A stretch of 64,000 nucleotides of DNA. It comes from Tenrec ecaudatus. Taxonomy: Eukaryota > Chordata > Mammalia > Afrosoricida > Tenrecidae. The notes beneath the pieces are model-generated. The model saw only the letters and a list, made by a program, of their open reading frames with translations. It had not been told where the DNA came from and did not search any database. Position 1 is the first letter of the stretch. Every line of letters begins with the position of its first letter. Made by a program: the position numbers and the translations under genes. The stretch is taken from positions 76,487,700-76,551,699 of the forward strand of contig NC_134546.1 of NCBI RefSeq assembly GCF_050624435.1. The letters are read 5' to 3'. This document shows, in pieces, positions 22,863 to 32,789 of the stretch.

Positions 22863-23680
22863 ATCCAAAATAATCAATGATGACAGCCAATTCAATTTTC
22901 TTTTATGCCAAATCATTTTTGGAATCTCTTCGTATGACAAGAGAGAAGTAATCACCAGGCCAAAGAATATTCAAAACAAAACCAGAACTTATGGACAGGT
23001 TATATATTTCATAGAGAACGTTGCCCATGGTGCGGTGTTTTTCACCAAATTTTGAAATTTAACATGGCAATCACAGAGTGATCTGGATGTTAGAAACCCA
23101 AGATGAAAAAAAAAAAAAAAGCAGAGAAGTCTCCAATCTTTTCTCAGAAACCGAAAAGGGAAAGAGTATAATGTCTTCCTCTTCTATGGGATTGGCCTTC
23201 ATTTATGTAGAAATCAAGGTCCTTAAGCTGAAGTTCAGAGAAACTGTTGGGACTCAGAAAGCATAGAGAGTGCTAAGAAATTCTGATTTCATTAAGACCC
23301 CCAATTAATAGCGGACATTTATTTTAACATGTTTTCTCATTTATCTGCATATTCCCTTGAAAGTCAATTCCTCTTTCTTTATCATAACATCTCACTTAAT
23401 ACCAGTTGTGATAGTGAAGCACATCGAGTTTTGAAATCCAAAATAAGCAAAGGGCATGAGTATGTATTTTGTAAAGATACAAATATATTAACTCCCATTA
23501 ACCATTGGCGTGATTATTAGATTGGCTTTATTTGTTTTGGAGAAATTTTCTTGTAATCGGTGTTTAAGGAATGGCCATATTTTCTGGAAGGCATTTTAAG
23601 CACTTTCATGAAATCATTTGTACATCTGTACTCAATGTAATCTGTGGTGTGATTTCTTGTTTGTTGCTTCCATGGGTGTT

Positions 23681-24178
23681 TGCGATAGTTTATTGTGCCA
23701 GCCTGGCCGATAAACACACGAAGGATTAACTGAAGGGCAGAGGGATAAATGGCTTGATGAGCCTCGCCTTGCTTGTTCTGTGCCTCAGTTTAAAGGGGTA
23801 CACTACCTGTGGGATGCCTAGCCTGTGGACTGTGTTGCTGTAAGTTGAGGTCCCTTTAAGCCCACACAATTGGAATGGTCATCTCTGAAGCTGGGGACCA
23901 ACAGTTGATGACAGTTGGGGACCTGCCTTGCTGTTTGGTGCCTGGATATATATAGCCCAGCTCTCTCTACAGAAGGGGACTGGCAACTGGCGGCTCTCAA
24001 GCCTTAAAGGACTGCTAGTGTCTCACTGCTTTATAATTTAACTGTTAATTTCTTGTATTATCTATTTGTATATAATTTAACGGTTCATTTCTTGTATTAT
24101 ATATCTCTCTTTATAAATATATTTATATATAATTACTAGCAATCTGGCTTGTCTCTCTAGAGAACTCTGTCCAACAGA
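23681..24178. mobile_element. Unclassified ~500-bp insertion, copy A only
   Basis: Copy B lacks this block: the flanks 'cttgtttgttgcttcc' and 'aacagcaacagagaatc' are close neighbours there (reverse complement near 60,745-60,770). A short GTGTT occurs at both edges (23,676-23,680 and 24,179-24,183) and may be a 5-bp target duplication. The minus strand starts 'tctgttggacagagttctc' and the A/T-rich part has TATA-like runs, which suggests an LTR, but I cannot name it. Confidence 0.5.
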
Positions 24179-24199
24179 GTGTTCATTGTACATAACAGC

Positions 24200-25120
24200 A
24201 ACAGAGAATCATTGAAAATGTCAGCAGTTTTTTGGTGCACCATGCTATACTGAACAAATAACCCGAGAAGCTTTACCAAATGGAAAACCCGACATCTAGG
24301 TTGTAGTAAACCCTGCTAATTATCTATCATATGCAGATGACATAAAACTACAGGTTATAAGATAGCATGACCTGAGAAACTTACTGCTGAAGCCCAGGAA
24401 TTACTGCCTTCTCTGTAAATTACAATTCAATATAAACAAAATTAAACTCCTCACAATGGGACCAATGGAAAGTATGGGAAATGGAGATAAGATTGAAGTT
24501 ATGATGGAGTTCATCTTGCTTGGATACACAATCAGTGTTCATGGAAGCTGCAGTCAATCAAATGATGCATTTCATTGAGCAAATCTGCTGCATAAGACCC
24601 CGTTAAAGATTAAAGAGCTAGGTGATATCTTTGAGGACTCATGAGGTACCTGGCCCAAGCTATGACATTTTCTATTGTCTCATCTGCACAATGGACAATG
24701 AATGAAAAAGATGAAAGGTGGAATGATATATTTGAATTACAGTACTGGTGAATAATTTGATGGTATAATGGTCTGACAGAAGAACAAACAATTGTATATT
24801 GGATGATGCACATTTTAAATGCTTAACAGAAAGAAGGGAGGATATGATTACTTCATCTCAAGAACTTTGGATATGTGTCAAGGAAATCAGTACTTGGAAA
24901 AGGACATCATGCTTGATAAAGCAAAAGGCCATTTTTAAAAGGATGACTTTAAGAAAATAGATTGGCACAGTAACTGCAACTAAGGCCTCATGCATGACAA
25001 CTGTGAGGATGAAGCAAGATCTATGCTTCATTCTGTTTCAAGTGTTGCTGTGAGTTCAAATGGATTTAATGGAAATCACTGCACTCCATGGAAAGGAAGT
25101 GAGCACATTCAGCTTTCAAA
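24200..25120 (+). mobile_element. RTE-type (BovB/RTE1-like) LINE fragment
   Basis: A decayed reverse transcriptase segment. Y-A-D-D, the catalytic RT motif, is encoded at 24,330-24,341 (YADDIKL). Downstream is a stretch resembling the RTE 'FLGxxIxxDGxCSxEIK' block and the C-terminal region. There are many stops. The same element lies in opposite orientation in copy B (59,350-60,690), where the YADD codons are mutated. It predates the duplication. RTE elements are common in afrotherian genomes. Confidence 0.7.
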
Positions 25121-25234
25121 TTGGATCCAGATAAAGATCCCATTAAATAACAATCTTATTCATATCTTGCTGCAACTCTTAATTACAGCTATCAATCAAC
25201 AAATATAAAATAAAGGCATCCTAATGGCAAAAAA

Positions 25235-25660
25235 GAAAACATTCTATAAAAACTGATGATATCATTCTAAACATAGAAAACTCAAAAGCCCCAGAAGAAA
25301 ATTATTGGAGCTAATTGAAAGGTTAATCAATTTCACAGGTATAAGGTCAACATAGGAAAAATAAGTTTGATTCTCATGTACCAATAGAGAAAGCTCTGAA
25401 AAGCAAATCAAGAAAATAATAGTACTTACACTAGCCACCTATAAGAAAAAATAAATCAGAATAAAACCTAAGCAGAGAAAGAAATGTCTTGTACAAAAAA
25501 CTACTTAAAAAACAGTACTCTAAGATACCAAAACACACACACATAAACAGAATAAATGGCCATTTTCATGAATAGGAAACCTTAACTTGGGAAAATAATA
25601 CAATTTAAGCAATCTATAATTGTAATGCAGTTCTGATCCAGACTCTGAGTTTTTTCTTTA
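25235..25660 (+). mobile_element. L1 ORF2 fragment
   Basis: Sense L1 ORF2 text (an 'ENSKAPEENYW'-like stretch matching the region after the RT motif) with many stops. The inverted counterpart in copy B is at 58,385-58,830. Confidence 0.65.
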
Positions 25661-25688
25661 AGGACATGGAAATTAATCACCAAGTTTT

Positions 25689-26345
25689 TGGGTTTTTTTT
25701 TAAACATTTCATTAGGAGCTCATACAACTCTTATCACAATCCATACATATACATACATCAATTGTACAAAGCACATCCGCACATTCCCTGCCTCAATCAT
25801 TCTCAAAGCATTTGCTCCCCACTTAAGACCTTTGCATCAGGTCCTCTTTTTTTCCACTCCCTCCCCACTCCCCCCTCCCTCATGTACCCTTGGTAATTTA
25901 TACATTGTTATTTTGTCATATTTTGCCCAATCCGGAGTCTTCCTCCCCCCCCTTCTCTGCCGTCGATCTCCCAGGGAGGAGGTCACATTTGGATCCTTGT
26001 AATCAGTTCCCCCTTTCCAACCCACTCACCCTCCACTCTCCCAGCATCGCCCCTCACACCCTTGGTCCTGAAGGTAACATTAACACTGAATTCCCTGTGC
26101 CTCCAGCCCTGATATGTACCAGTGTACAACCTCTGCCCTATCCAGCCCTGCAAGGTAGAATTCGGATCATGGTAGTTGTGGGGAGGAAGCATCCAGGATC
26201 TGGGGGAAAGCTGTGTTCTTCATCGGTACTACCTCGCACCCTGACTGACCCATCTCCTTTCCTAAAACCCTCTATGAGGGGATCTCCAGTCGTCGATAAT
26301 TGGGCCTTGGGTCTCCACTCTGCACTTCCCCCTTCATTCAATATG

Positions 26346-26390
<45 letters not shown>

Positions 26391-26755
26391 CACATATACA
26401 TATATATATCTATTTTTTTGCATGATGCCTTATACCTGGTCCCTTTGGCACCTCGTGATCGCACTGGCTGGTGTGCTTCTTCCATGTGGGTTTTTTTTTG
26501 CTTCTGAGGTAGATGTCTTCTTGTTCACCTTCAAGCCTTTAAGACCCCAGACACTATCTCTTTTGATAGCCGGGCACCATCAGCTTTCTTCGCCACATTT
26601 GCTTATGCACCCGTTTGTTTTCAGCGATCCTATCTTGGATGTGTGCAGTCAATGATATGATTTTTTGTTCTTTGATGCCTGAAAACTGATCCCTTTGGGA
26701 CCATGTGACTACACAGGCTAGTGTGTTATTCCATGTGGGCTTTGTTGCTTCTGAA
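25689..26755 (-). mobile_element. L1 element 1, 3' part, inverted
   Basis: Starts with the T-run of a poly(A) tail next to TCACCAAGTTTT (25,677-25,688), the inverted second TSD of element 1. It then carries the family's 3' end and purine-rich tract in antisense, with two tandem copies of the ~245-bp internal module (about 26,420-26,755). The plus strand is open for 205 codons (25,890-26,507), but that is antisense to the element and pyrimidine-rich, so I do not call a gene. Confidence 0.8.
26347..26384 (+). repeat. (CA)n microsatellite
   Basis: About 19 CA units followed by TA-rich runs, inside L1 element 1. The position corresponds to a TA/CA-rich site in the L1 3' UTR family. Confidence 0.95.
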
Positions 26756-27500
26756 CAAGTGGCCATCTAGCTCAGAAGCAACAAAGCCCACATGGAAAAA
26801 GAACACTAGCCTGTGTGATCACGAGATCCCAAAGGGACCAGATACAAGGCATCATGCAAATATATATATACCATAGTGAATAAAGGGGGAAGTGCAGAGT
26901 GGAGAGCCAAAGAGATCCCCTCACAGAGGGGTTTAGGGGAGGAGATGGGTCAGTCAGGGTGCGATGTAGTACCGATGAAGAACACCGCTTTCCCCCAGAC
27001 CCTGGATGCTTCCTACCCCCAACCACCATGATCCGAGTTCTACCTTGCAGGACTGGATAGGGCAGAGGTTGTACACTGGTGCATATGGGAGCTAGAGGCA
27101 CAGGGAATCCAGGGTGGATGATACCTTCAGGACCAGGGCTGTGAGGGGCGATACTGGGAGAGTAGAGTGTGAGTGGGTTGGAAAGGGGGAACCGATTACA
27201 AGGATCCACATGTGACCTCCTCCCTGGGATATGGACAGCAGAGAAGGGGGGGAAGGGAGACTCCGGATAGGGCAAGATATGACAAAATAACAATCTATAA
27301 ATTATAAGGGCTCATGAGGAAGGGGGGAGCGGGGAGGGAGGGAAAAAAAGAGGACCTGATACAAAGGGCTTAAGTGGAGAGCAAATGCTTTGAAAATGAT
27401 TAGGGCAAAGAATGTACGGATGTGCTTTATACAATTGATGCATGTATATGTATGGATTGTGATAAGAGTTGTATGAGCCCCTAATAAAATGTAAAAATAA
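26756..27500 (+). mobile_element. L1 element 2, 3' part
   Basis: Head-to-head with element 1: 26,731-26,755 and 26,771-26,796 are almost perfect reverse complements (gene-free hairpin tip). It ends 'cccctaataaaatg' and returns to unique sequence collinear with copy B at about 62,770. Antisense frame 27,293-26,772 (173 codons) is the same frame as in other copies and lacks coding signs. Confidence 0.75.
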
Positions 27501-27596
27501 AATTCCATTTCCCTGATCATGACAAAAGAAAGGGGAGCAGAATCTTCCAGATCAGAAACAAGAGAGAAGAAACCATTCTGCATGGTTTCTGGACAT

Positions 27597-27828
27597 GTGT
27601 TGTTTTTTAAAAAAAAAACAAAACATTTTATTGGGGGTTTATACAGCTCTTATCACAATCCATCCATCTATCCAATATGTCAAGCACATATGTACGCTTC
27701 TTGCCATTATCATTTTCAAAACATTGTCTTGATCTTCATTTTTCCCCTCGCCCCCGACCCTCCCTCCCTTACAAACCCTTGATAATTATAAATTGTTATT
27801 ATTTTTTCATGTTTTACACTTACTGATG
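27597..27828 (-). mobile_element. L1 3'-end insertion with 9-bp TSD
   Basis: A short antisense 3' end with its A-tail seen as a T-run and A-rich edge. The direct repeat TCTGGACAT at 27,588-27,596 and 27,829-27,837 is the target duplication. Copy B has one copy of the site ('tgtggacatgct', about 62,850). Inserted after the duplication. Confidence 0.75.
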
Positions 27829-28217
27829 TCTGGACATATTTATAAACAACTTTATTCCATAGTTTAAAAGTAACACTGAAATATGGAAATTCCTTGGAAA
27901 GCAAGAAAACCAGTAGTTTCCACACAAGAAGCAGATAATAGAAGTGTCCACATTCATCATGTGAAACCCCATCTTAAGGGGAATGAGAAAAGATGCCCTG
28001 TGAGCTCTCACACAACAAAGTTTGGTGTTTATGTAATATAAAATTTATAAACTGAAAATTACTTTAAAAATAGATAATGTTTAGCAATTAGAACAATGCT
28101 TGATAAACGATCTGTTTAAGAGCTCTGTTGTCCTTTGAGAGTGCTTGTGTTTCTCAGAGTCTGAGGGAGGACTCTTGCCCATATTCTTTACTCATCTGTC
28201 TCTAAATATCAGGGGAC

Positions 28218-28225
28218 ATGCAAAT
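28218..28225 (+). promoter_or_regulatory. Octamer ATGCAAAT of the 28.35-kb VH3
   Basis: A perfect octamer about 123 bp upstream of the leader ATG, in a context shared with the 63.3-kb paralogue. Confidence 0.85.
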
Positions 28226-28347
28226 GTAGCTCTCTGCCTGCTGATAAACTGTCCACAGCCTCTGTTGTGGGAGATCTCCGAGGACAGTCCAAGTCACTGG
28301 GGTCTCTGCTGTTCCATCTTGTGCCCAGGAGCTAGTCCAGCGACATA

Positions 28348-28825
28348 ATGAATATTGCACCAACTTTGGATTTCATTTTGGCCATTTTACATGGTAATCA
28401 CTGTAGGCCCTGCTTTGTGTGTGTATTATTGTGTGTGTACTTGTATGTGTTTCATCTAATCACAGTGCCTCACTGTTTGCAGGTGTCCAGAGTGAGGTAC
28501 AGCTGGTGGAGTCTGGGGGCGATCTGAGAAAGCCTGGGGGGTCTCTGAGAATCTCCTGTGCAGCCTCTGGACTCACCTTCAGTAACTACTGGATGAGCTC
28601 GGTCGGCCAGGCTCCAGGGAAGGGCCTACAGTGGGTCTCAACTATTACTAATGGTGGTGATACATATTACACAGACTCTGTGAAGGGCCGATTCACCGTC
28701 TCCAGAGACAACTCGAAGAACACACTGTATCTTCACATGAACAACCTGAAAGACGAGGACACAGCCACGCATTCCTGTACAGTGAGCACTATGAGCAGAA
28801 GTCAATGAGAGCAGAGACACAGACC
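28348..28825 (+). CDS. IGHV3-family (clan III) gene, open but lacking Trp36
   Basis: The leader exon is 28,348-28,393 ([16 protein letters not shown]). Asp in the hydrophobic core, where the paralogue has Ala, may weaken the signal peptide. Donor is GTAATC and the acceptor 'tgtttgcag' ends at 28,482. V codons 28,494-28,786 are open throughout: [18 protein letters not shown]..., Cys22 present, then [21 protein letters not shown], a CDR2 with [14 protein letters not shown], and a standard FR3. Key losses: Trp36 is Ser (TCG at 28,599-28,601), Arg38 is Gly, and YYC has become HSC (Cys at 28,776-28,778 kept). The recombination signal is CACTATG-23-ACACAGACC, with an imperfect heptamer. In IMGT terms this is an 'ORF'. 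It may rearrange poorly and is unlikely to fold well. Paralogue: 63,326. Confidence 0.88.
28787..28825 (+). promoter_or_regulatory. Recombination signal, 23-spacer, imperfect
   Basis: CACTATG (two changes from CACAGTG), 23 bp, ACACAGACC. Spacing is exact and the CAC core is kept. Confidence 0.82.
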
Positions 28826-29303
28826 TCCCCTGCAGGGAGGAGACTGGTCTCCAGGGGGCGCTCAGGACCCACAGAGCACAGGACTCAGAGCCAGGAGCAG
28901 GTTCAGTAGGAGCTTCAAAGCTTCAAGCTGGTTTCCGGTGGGGATCTGCAAATTCTTTTAAATCTCGGTTTTCTGAAGAAATCCCTCTCTAATTTAAAAA
29001 TAATAATTCTGGGGCTATTTTTGATATCGTTGAATTCAAAAGTTAACTTGTAAAAGGAGAATATATTCCATACAGCAACAAATAGCCCGCCCCTTAAGGA
29101 CAAGAAATGACTCTGCCAGGGGCCCCTGAATCAGAGTTCTCATGACACTCAGGTAAATACTCTCCAATCAGACTCAGAGCTAATGAGGGCCTGGGTAAAG
29201 GAAACTATTAAGTGTTTGACTATTGGCTGAAAAATTAACAGTATATTCTTCCATCACACTTTATGAGGTATTCTGACAATCTTTTAGTCAAAATCTAGGC
29301 AAA

Positions 29304-30285
29304 TGTTTTTAAAACATTTTATTAGGGGCTCATACAAGTCTTATCACAATCCATACATATACATACATCAATTGTATAAAGCACATCTGTATATTCTTTG
29401 CACTAATCATTTTCAAAGCATTTGCTCTCCATTTAAGCCCTTTACATCAGGTCCTCTTTTACCCCCCTCCCTCCCCCCTCCCCCCTCCCTCATGAGCCCT
29501 TGATAATTTATAGATTATTATTTTGCATTTTTTGCCCTATCCGGCGTCTCCCTTCACCCCCTTCTCTGTTTTCCGTCCCCCAGGGAGGAGGTCACATGTA
29601 GATCCTTGTAATTGGTTCCCCCTTTCCAACCAACTCACCCTCTACTCTCCCAGTATCGCCCCTCACACCCCTGGTCCTGAAGGTATCATCCACCCTGGAT
29701 TCCTTGTGCCTCCAGCTCCTACATGCACCAGTGTACAACCTCTGCCCTATCCAGTCTTGCAAGGTAGAATTCGGATCATGGTAGTTGGGGGTGGGGTGGG
29801 GGGAGGAAGCATTTAGGATCTTGGGGAAAGCTGTATTCTTCATCGGTGCTACACTGCACCCTGACTGATTCATTTCCTCCCCTAGACCCTTCTGTGAGGG
29901 GATCTCCATTGGCCGACAAATGGGATTTGGGTCTCCACTCTGCAATTCCCCCTTCATTCACTATGGTATTTTTTTTGGGGGGATGGTGTCTTATACCTGA
30001 TCCCTTTGGCACCTCGTGATCGCACAGGCTGGTGTGCTTCTTCCATGTTGGCTTTGTTGCTTCTGAGCTAGATGGCCACTTGTTAACTTCAAGCTTTTAA
30101 GACCCCACACACTATCTCTTTTGATAGCTGGGCACCATCAGCTTTCTTCACCACATTTATTTGTTCACCCGCTTTGGCATCAGCAGTTGTGTCGGGAGGG
30201 TGAGCATCATAGAGTGCCAATTTAATAGAAGAAAGTATTTATGCATTGAGAGAGTGCTTGAGTAGAGGCCCAAGGTCCTTAATTG
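29304..30285 (-). mobile_element. L1 3'-UTR copy, antisense
   Basis: Starts with the complement of the A-rich 3' end ('aacattttattaggggctc'). It runs through the purine-rich tract (seen as C/T) and one ~245-bp internal module to 'gcccaaggtcctt', where it is 5' truncated. The antisense frame 29,523-29,816 matches those in other copies. Confidence 0.75.
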
Positions 30286-30289
30286 GTCT

Positions 30290-31465
30290 TTTTTTATGGA
30301 ATTATTTCTTTAATGACACAGTCTTCCTTGTGTGTGTGAATTTAATTTTGTTTTTTCCTGTTTGGATGTTTCTCCTAACTATGGTGGTCTAGTGTTTGTC
30401 TTTTCTGGAACCCTATCTGCAAACACATACACTCACTGATTGTATTTTGCTATTTGGGTGCTACTATTTCGTATTGATCTATCCTTCAGAATCTTCGGCC
30501 CATGATGGTCAAGACAAACACTAACTTATCTGTGTAAATTCTGGATTCAGAGAAATCTCTAGAGCCAAACAGAATCATGCAGTTTTGTTTTTTTTTTAAT
30601 TTCAGGCGCTATATCTTCACCTTCACAGTCCCACAGGTTGTCAGCCCACTGGTTCTGGTTTTACCCTGTGGGTCCACATGTGTCCTGTTAATCAACTCAT
30701 CACATTCCTGGTGAGTTGGTTACTAATTTGTTGTAATAAGTAACTTTTCCACTATCTAGTGACATACACGCTTGCATGAGGAATTTCAGATATTTCAGTA
30801 TAAATTTCAGTATAAAATGTAAGATTAGGTGTGAATAACTTTATTAATTATTACTTTCTGGATGAGAAATGTCTTCTTGTGTCAAAGATAAACTGAGTAG
30901 ACATAGCAGTGTAGTTATCAAAGAAAATTTCTTTCTTTTCCATGACTCACAAAATTCATTCCTATTTACAGCAAACAATGGATTAGAGTCACTTTTGGCT
31001 GAAATCACTGAGATTGCTAGAGTTAGCTGATTTTCAAACTTTTGAATATCTAATAATGTTCCCATAATCTAATGCTGAAAATGTGTATCTGACACGTTTT
31101 ACATGACCTTGGATTTGCTGTGAGTGCCTTATAAATATATAAGTCACTGAGTATAGAAGACTACTGCCTTCATTCCTAAAGTCATCCTCAATCCTGAGCC
31201 ATGTCTCCTCACCCATCTTCCTCATCACTTTCTTTAGCCTGGAAAAACTGGCCCTTGATCTTGATGAATGCAGAAGTCATGGACAGACCTGGGTTCTCTG
31301 AGGAAAATAGTCAACATTCTTATCCCAGAAGAACGCCTTATAATTTTTATTAAAAAGGTACCACTCACATGAAATCCCCACATCCTCCATCCAATAGAGT
31401 CTCATGATGTACTTAATTAAATATAGGTCTTACTTTGGATAATAAACCTGGGAATCATGGGCCAC
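30290..31465. other. Unassigned intergenic DNA
   Basis: No gene or repeat is recognised. The sequence is AT-rich. Confidence 0.4.
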
Positions 31466-31473
31466 ATTCCCAA

Positions 31474-31835
31474 GAATATGTCGCTTTCTTCTCCTTCTTG
31501 GGGACAGCTTTCATAGGTGAATAGTTCAGGGATTGAAAGATTACGCTTTTTTGGATGCTTTATCTGAGCACTTGCCTCATTGTCTTCAGTTATAGCTACA
31601 GGGATTGGACCAGGATTTGTTAAACTTACAGTAATCATTCCTCATCTGTTCTGTCTGTAGGTCCTCTTAAATCAGCTATGAGTCCATATACTATGGAGTG
31701 GTGAGAGCACAGACTATGTCCAACTCTGATGTACACAAGACACCTTAATAGTTAAATTAATTGAATACCAAGCTCCATTGCTGCCCAGGCCATTGACATG
31801 AGTAAAAGGAGGCCAGGAGAAGTCAGTGTGACTCC
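31474..31835 (+). pseudogene. Clan II VH relic
   Basis: The alignment to the 17.4-kb gene is patchy but ordered. Leader-like text is at 31,474-31,525, ending 'ataggtgaatagttcaggg' (like the normal donor/intron start). An intron part reads 'atctgagcacttgcctcat'. FR1 traces are 'agctacagggattggacca' and 'ggatttgttaa' (like CCAGGACTGGTGAAG), a CDR1-like 'aatcagctatgag' and a CDR2-like 'ggtgagagcacagactatg'. After that comes 'gaagtcagtgtga' from the signal spacer. FR2 is deleted and stops are numerous. Non-functional. Confidence 0.6.
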
Positions 31836-31839
31836 TGAA

Positions 31840-32785
31840 TGCCAGTTTAAAAGGGGGCTCTGAGCTGCACTCTGCTCCATTGTCTTCTTGTCTGTGTATT
31901 TCTTGTTTTTCTTGAATCTATTTTATATCATTGTCTAGAAGTGGTCTTTATTTTTATAGTATAATTGGCTCCAAAAACAATTCCCCACTTTGTTTTTCTT
32001 TTAATTAGGTGATCTTCTTTGTGACCTTGTTTATCATACTATTTATAACACATGAAATGAAATTTTCCTTGATATTTGTTAGTATGGTCATACTTAGATT
32101 GAGTTTCATATTTTACTTTATAGTACCCATCTCTGTATCAGTTTTGAATATCATGTTGACGTTGTATACATTACGACCCTTTTCTTACTCTTTTATATGA
32201 CTCATATTGGACATGTTCCATATGACCATACATGTCAGCATATTGTGTTATGTATGATGTTTTCCCTTGGGGATTAATAACCTAACTCCTGTAGGCTTTT
32301 ATTGTCAAGGTTTGTGAAAATATAGTCAGGGTACCATTTGCAGTTAACTGTATGTAATGTCTATCACATTACTTTGTTTTTCATTCCCTGGCTGAAAAGG
32401 TTTTCATCAGTATTTTAAGCTACACATTTTTATGTTCTTCCTTCTTCAGATGGAAGACTTCATGCTTAAAGCAAAAAGAGGTGGTTCTGGATGCGATTTC
32501 AGACTTGTTTGGCTGGTACCATTAAGTGTAAATTTTTATGAATGTACTTCTAGTCTTTCAGCTATTTTGTTCTGCTTAGAGTTAGGAGAGGGAGGTCTGG
32601 ATGCATTCGGGCAGTGTTACCCTACCCACCATCAAGGGAACAGAAGGAAATTTATTTTTGCTTATTATTTATATCTTAATGGAATGTGCTGCAATCAAAC
32701 AAGTGTTATCTTAAGTCTGCGCTCCTGGGAGAAACTATCCACTTTAACACAAGGAATTTAAAACTATTTATTGAATGTTTCAGGC
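31840..32785. other. Unassigned AT-rich DNA
   Basis: Open frames of 63-109 codons occur on the plus strand, but composition and lack of recognisable domains argue against genes. Confidence 0.4.
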
Positions 32786-32789
32786 TAAC

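Larger units (their letters stand above)
21695..25688 (-). other. Inverted segment of copy A
   Basis: Unique DNA whose reverse complement is collinear with 58,355-62,765 of copy B through several markers: an L1 ORF2 fragment, an RTE fragment, a shared A/T block ('tctgcatattcccttgaaag'), a VH relic and an AfroSINE. Every marker is in opposite orientation to copy B. Together with flanking L1 halves it defines the inversion. Confidence 0.85.
6215..29100 (+). repeat. Segmental duplication, copy A
   Basis: This whole stretch is paralogous to about 43,672-64,000. The shared order is an L1 ORF2 fragment, VH (9.55/46.78 kb), AfroSINE (11.83/48.55), a shared L1 3' end (15.06/49.80), VH (17.4/53.5), a truncated VH relic (18.8/57.9), a relic-bearing segment (inverted here, 21.7-25.69/58.36-62.77) and VH3 (28.35/63.33). 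The copies differ by retroelement insertions, the 5.9-kb inversion in copy A, and about 3.1 kb present only in copy B (54.6-57.7 kb). The ends are judged by eye; the left edge is blurred by the U1 repeat. Confidence 0.85.

Noticed and set aside
25890-26507. 205-codon open frame, the longest in the window
   Set aside because: Antisense to an L1 3' UTR, runs into the CA microsatellite, and shares its text with other L1 copies. Treated as a composition effect, kept only as a low-interest finding.
19226-27500. Twin-priming (L1 5' inversion) as the cause of the hairpins
   Set aside because: Twin priming inverts part of one element and yields one TSD pair around it. Here each joint carries the same half of two different elements, the TSD copies are inverted 6.5 kb apart, and unique DNA between them is inverted too.
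31588-31640. Functional splice acceptor and V exon start at the 31.5-kb relic
   Set aside because: No pyrimidine-AG acceptor in the right place and FR2 is missing.
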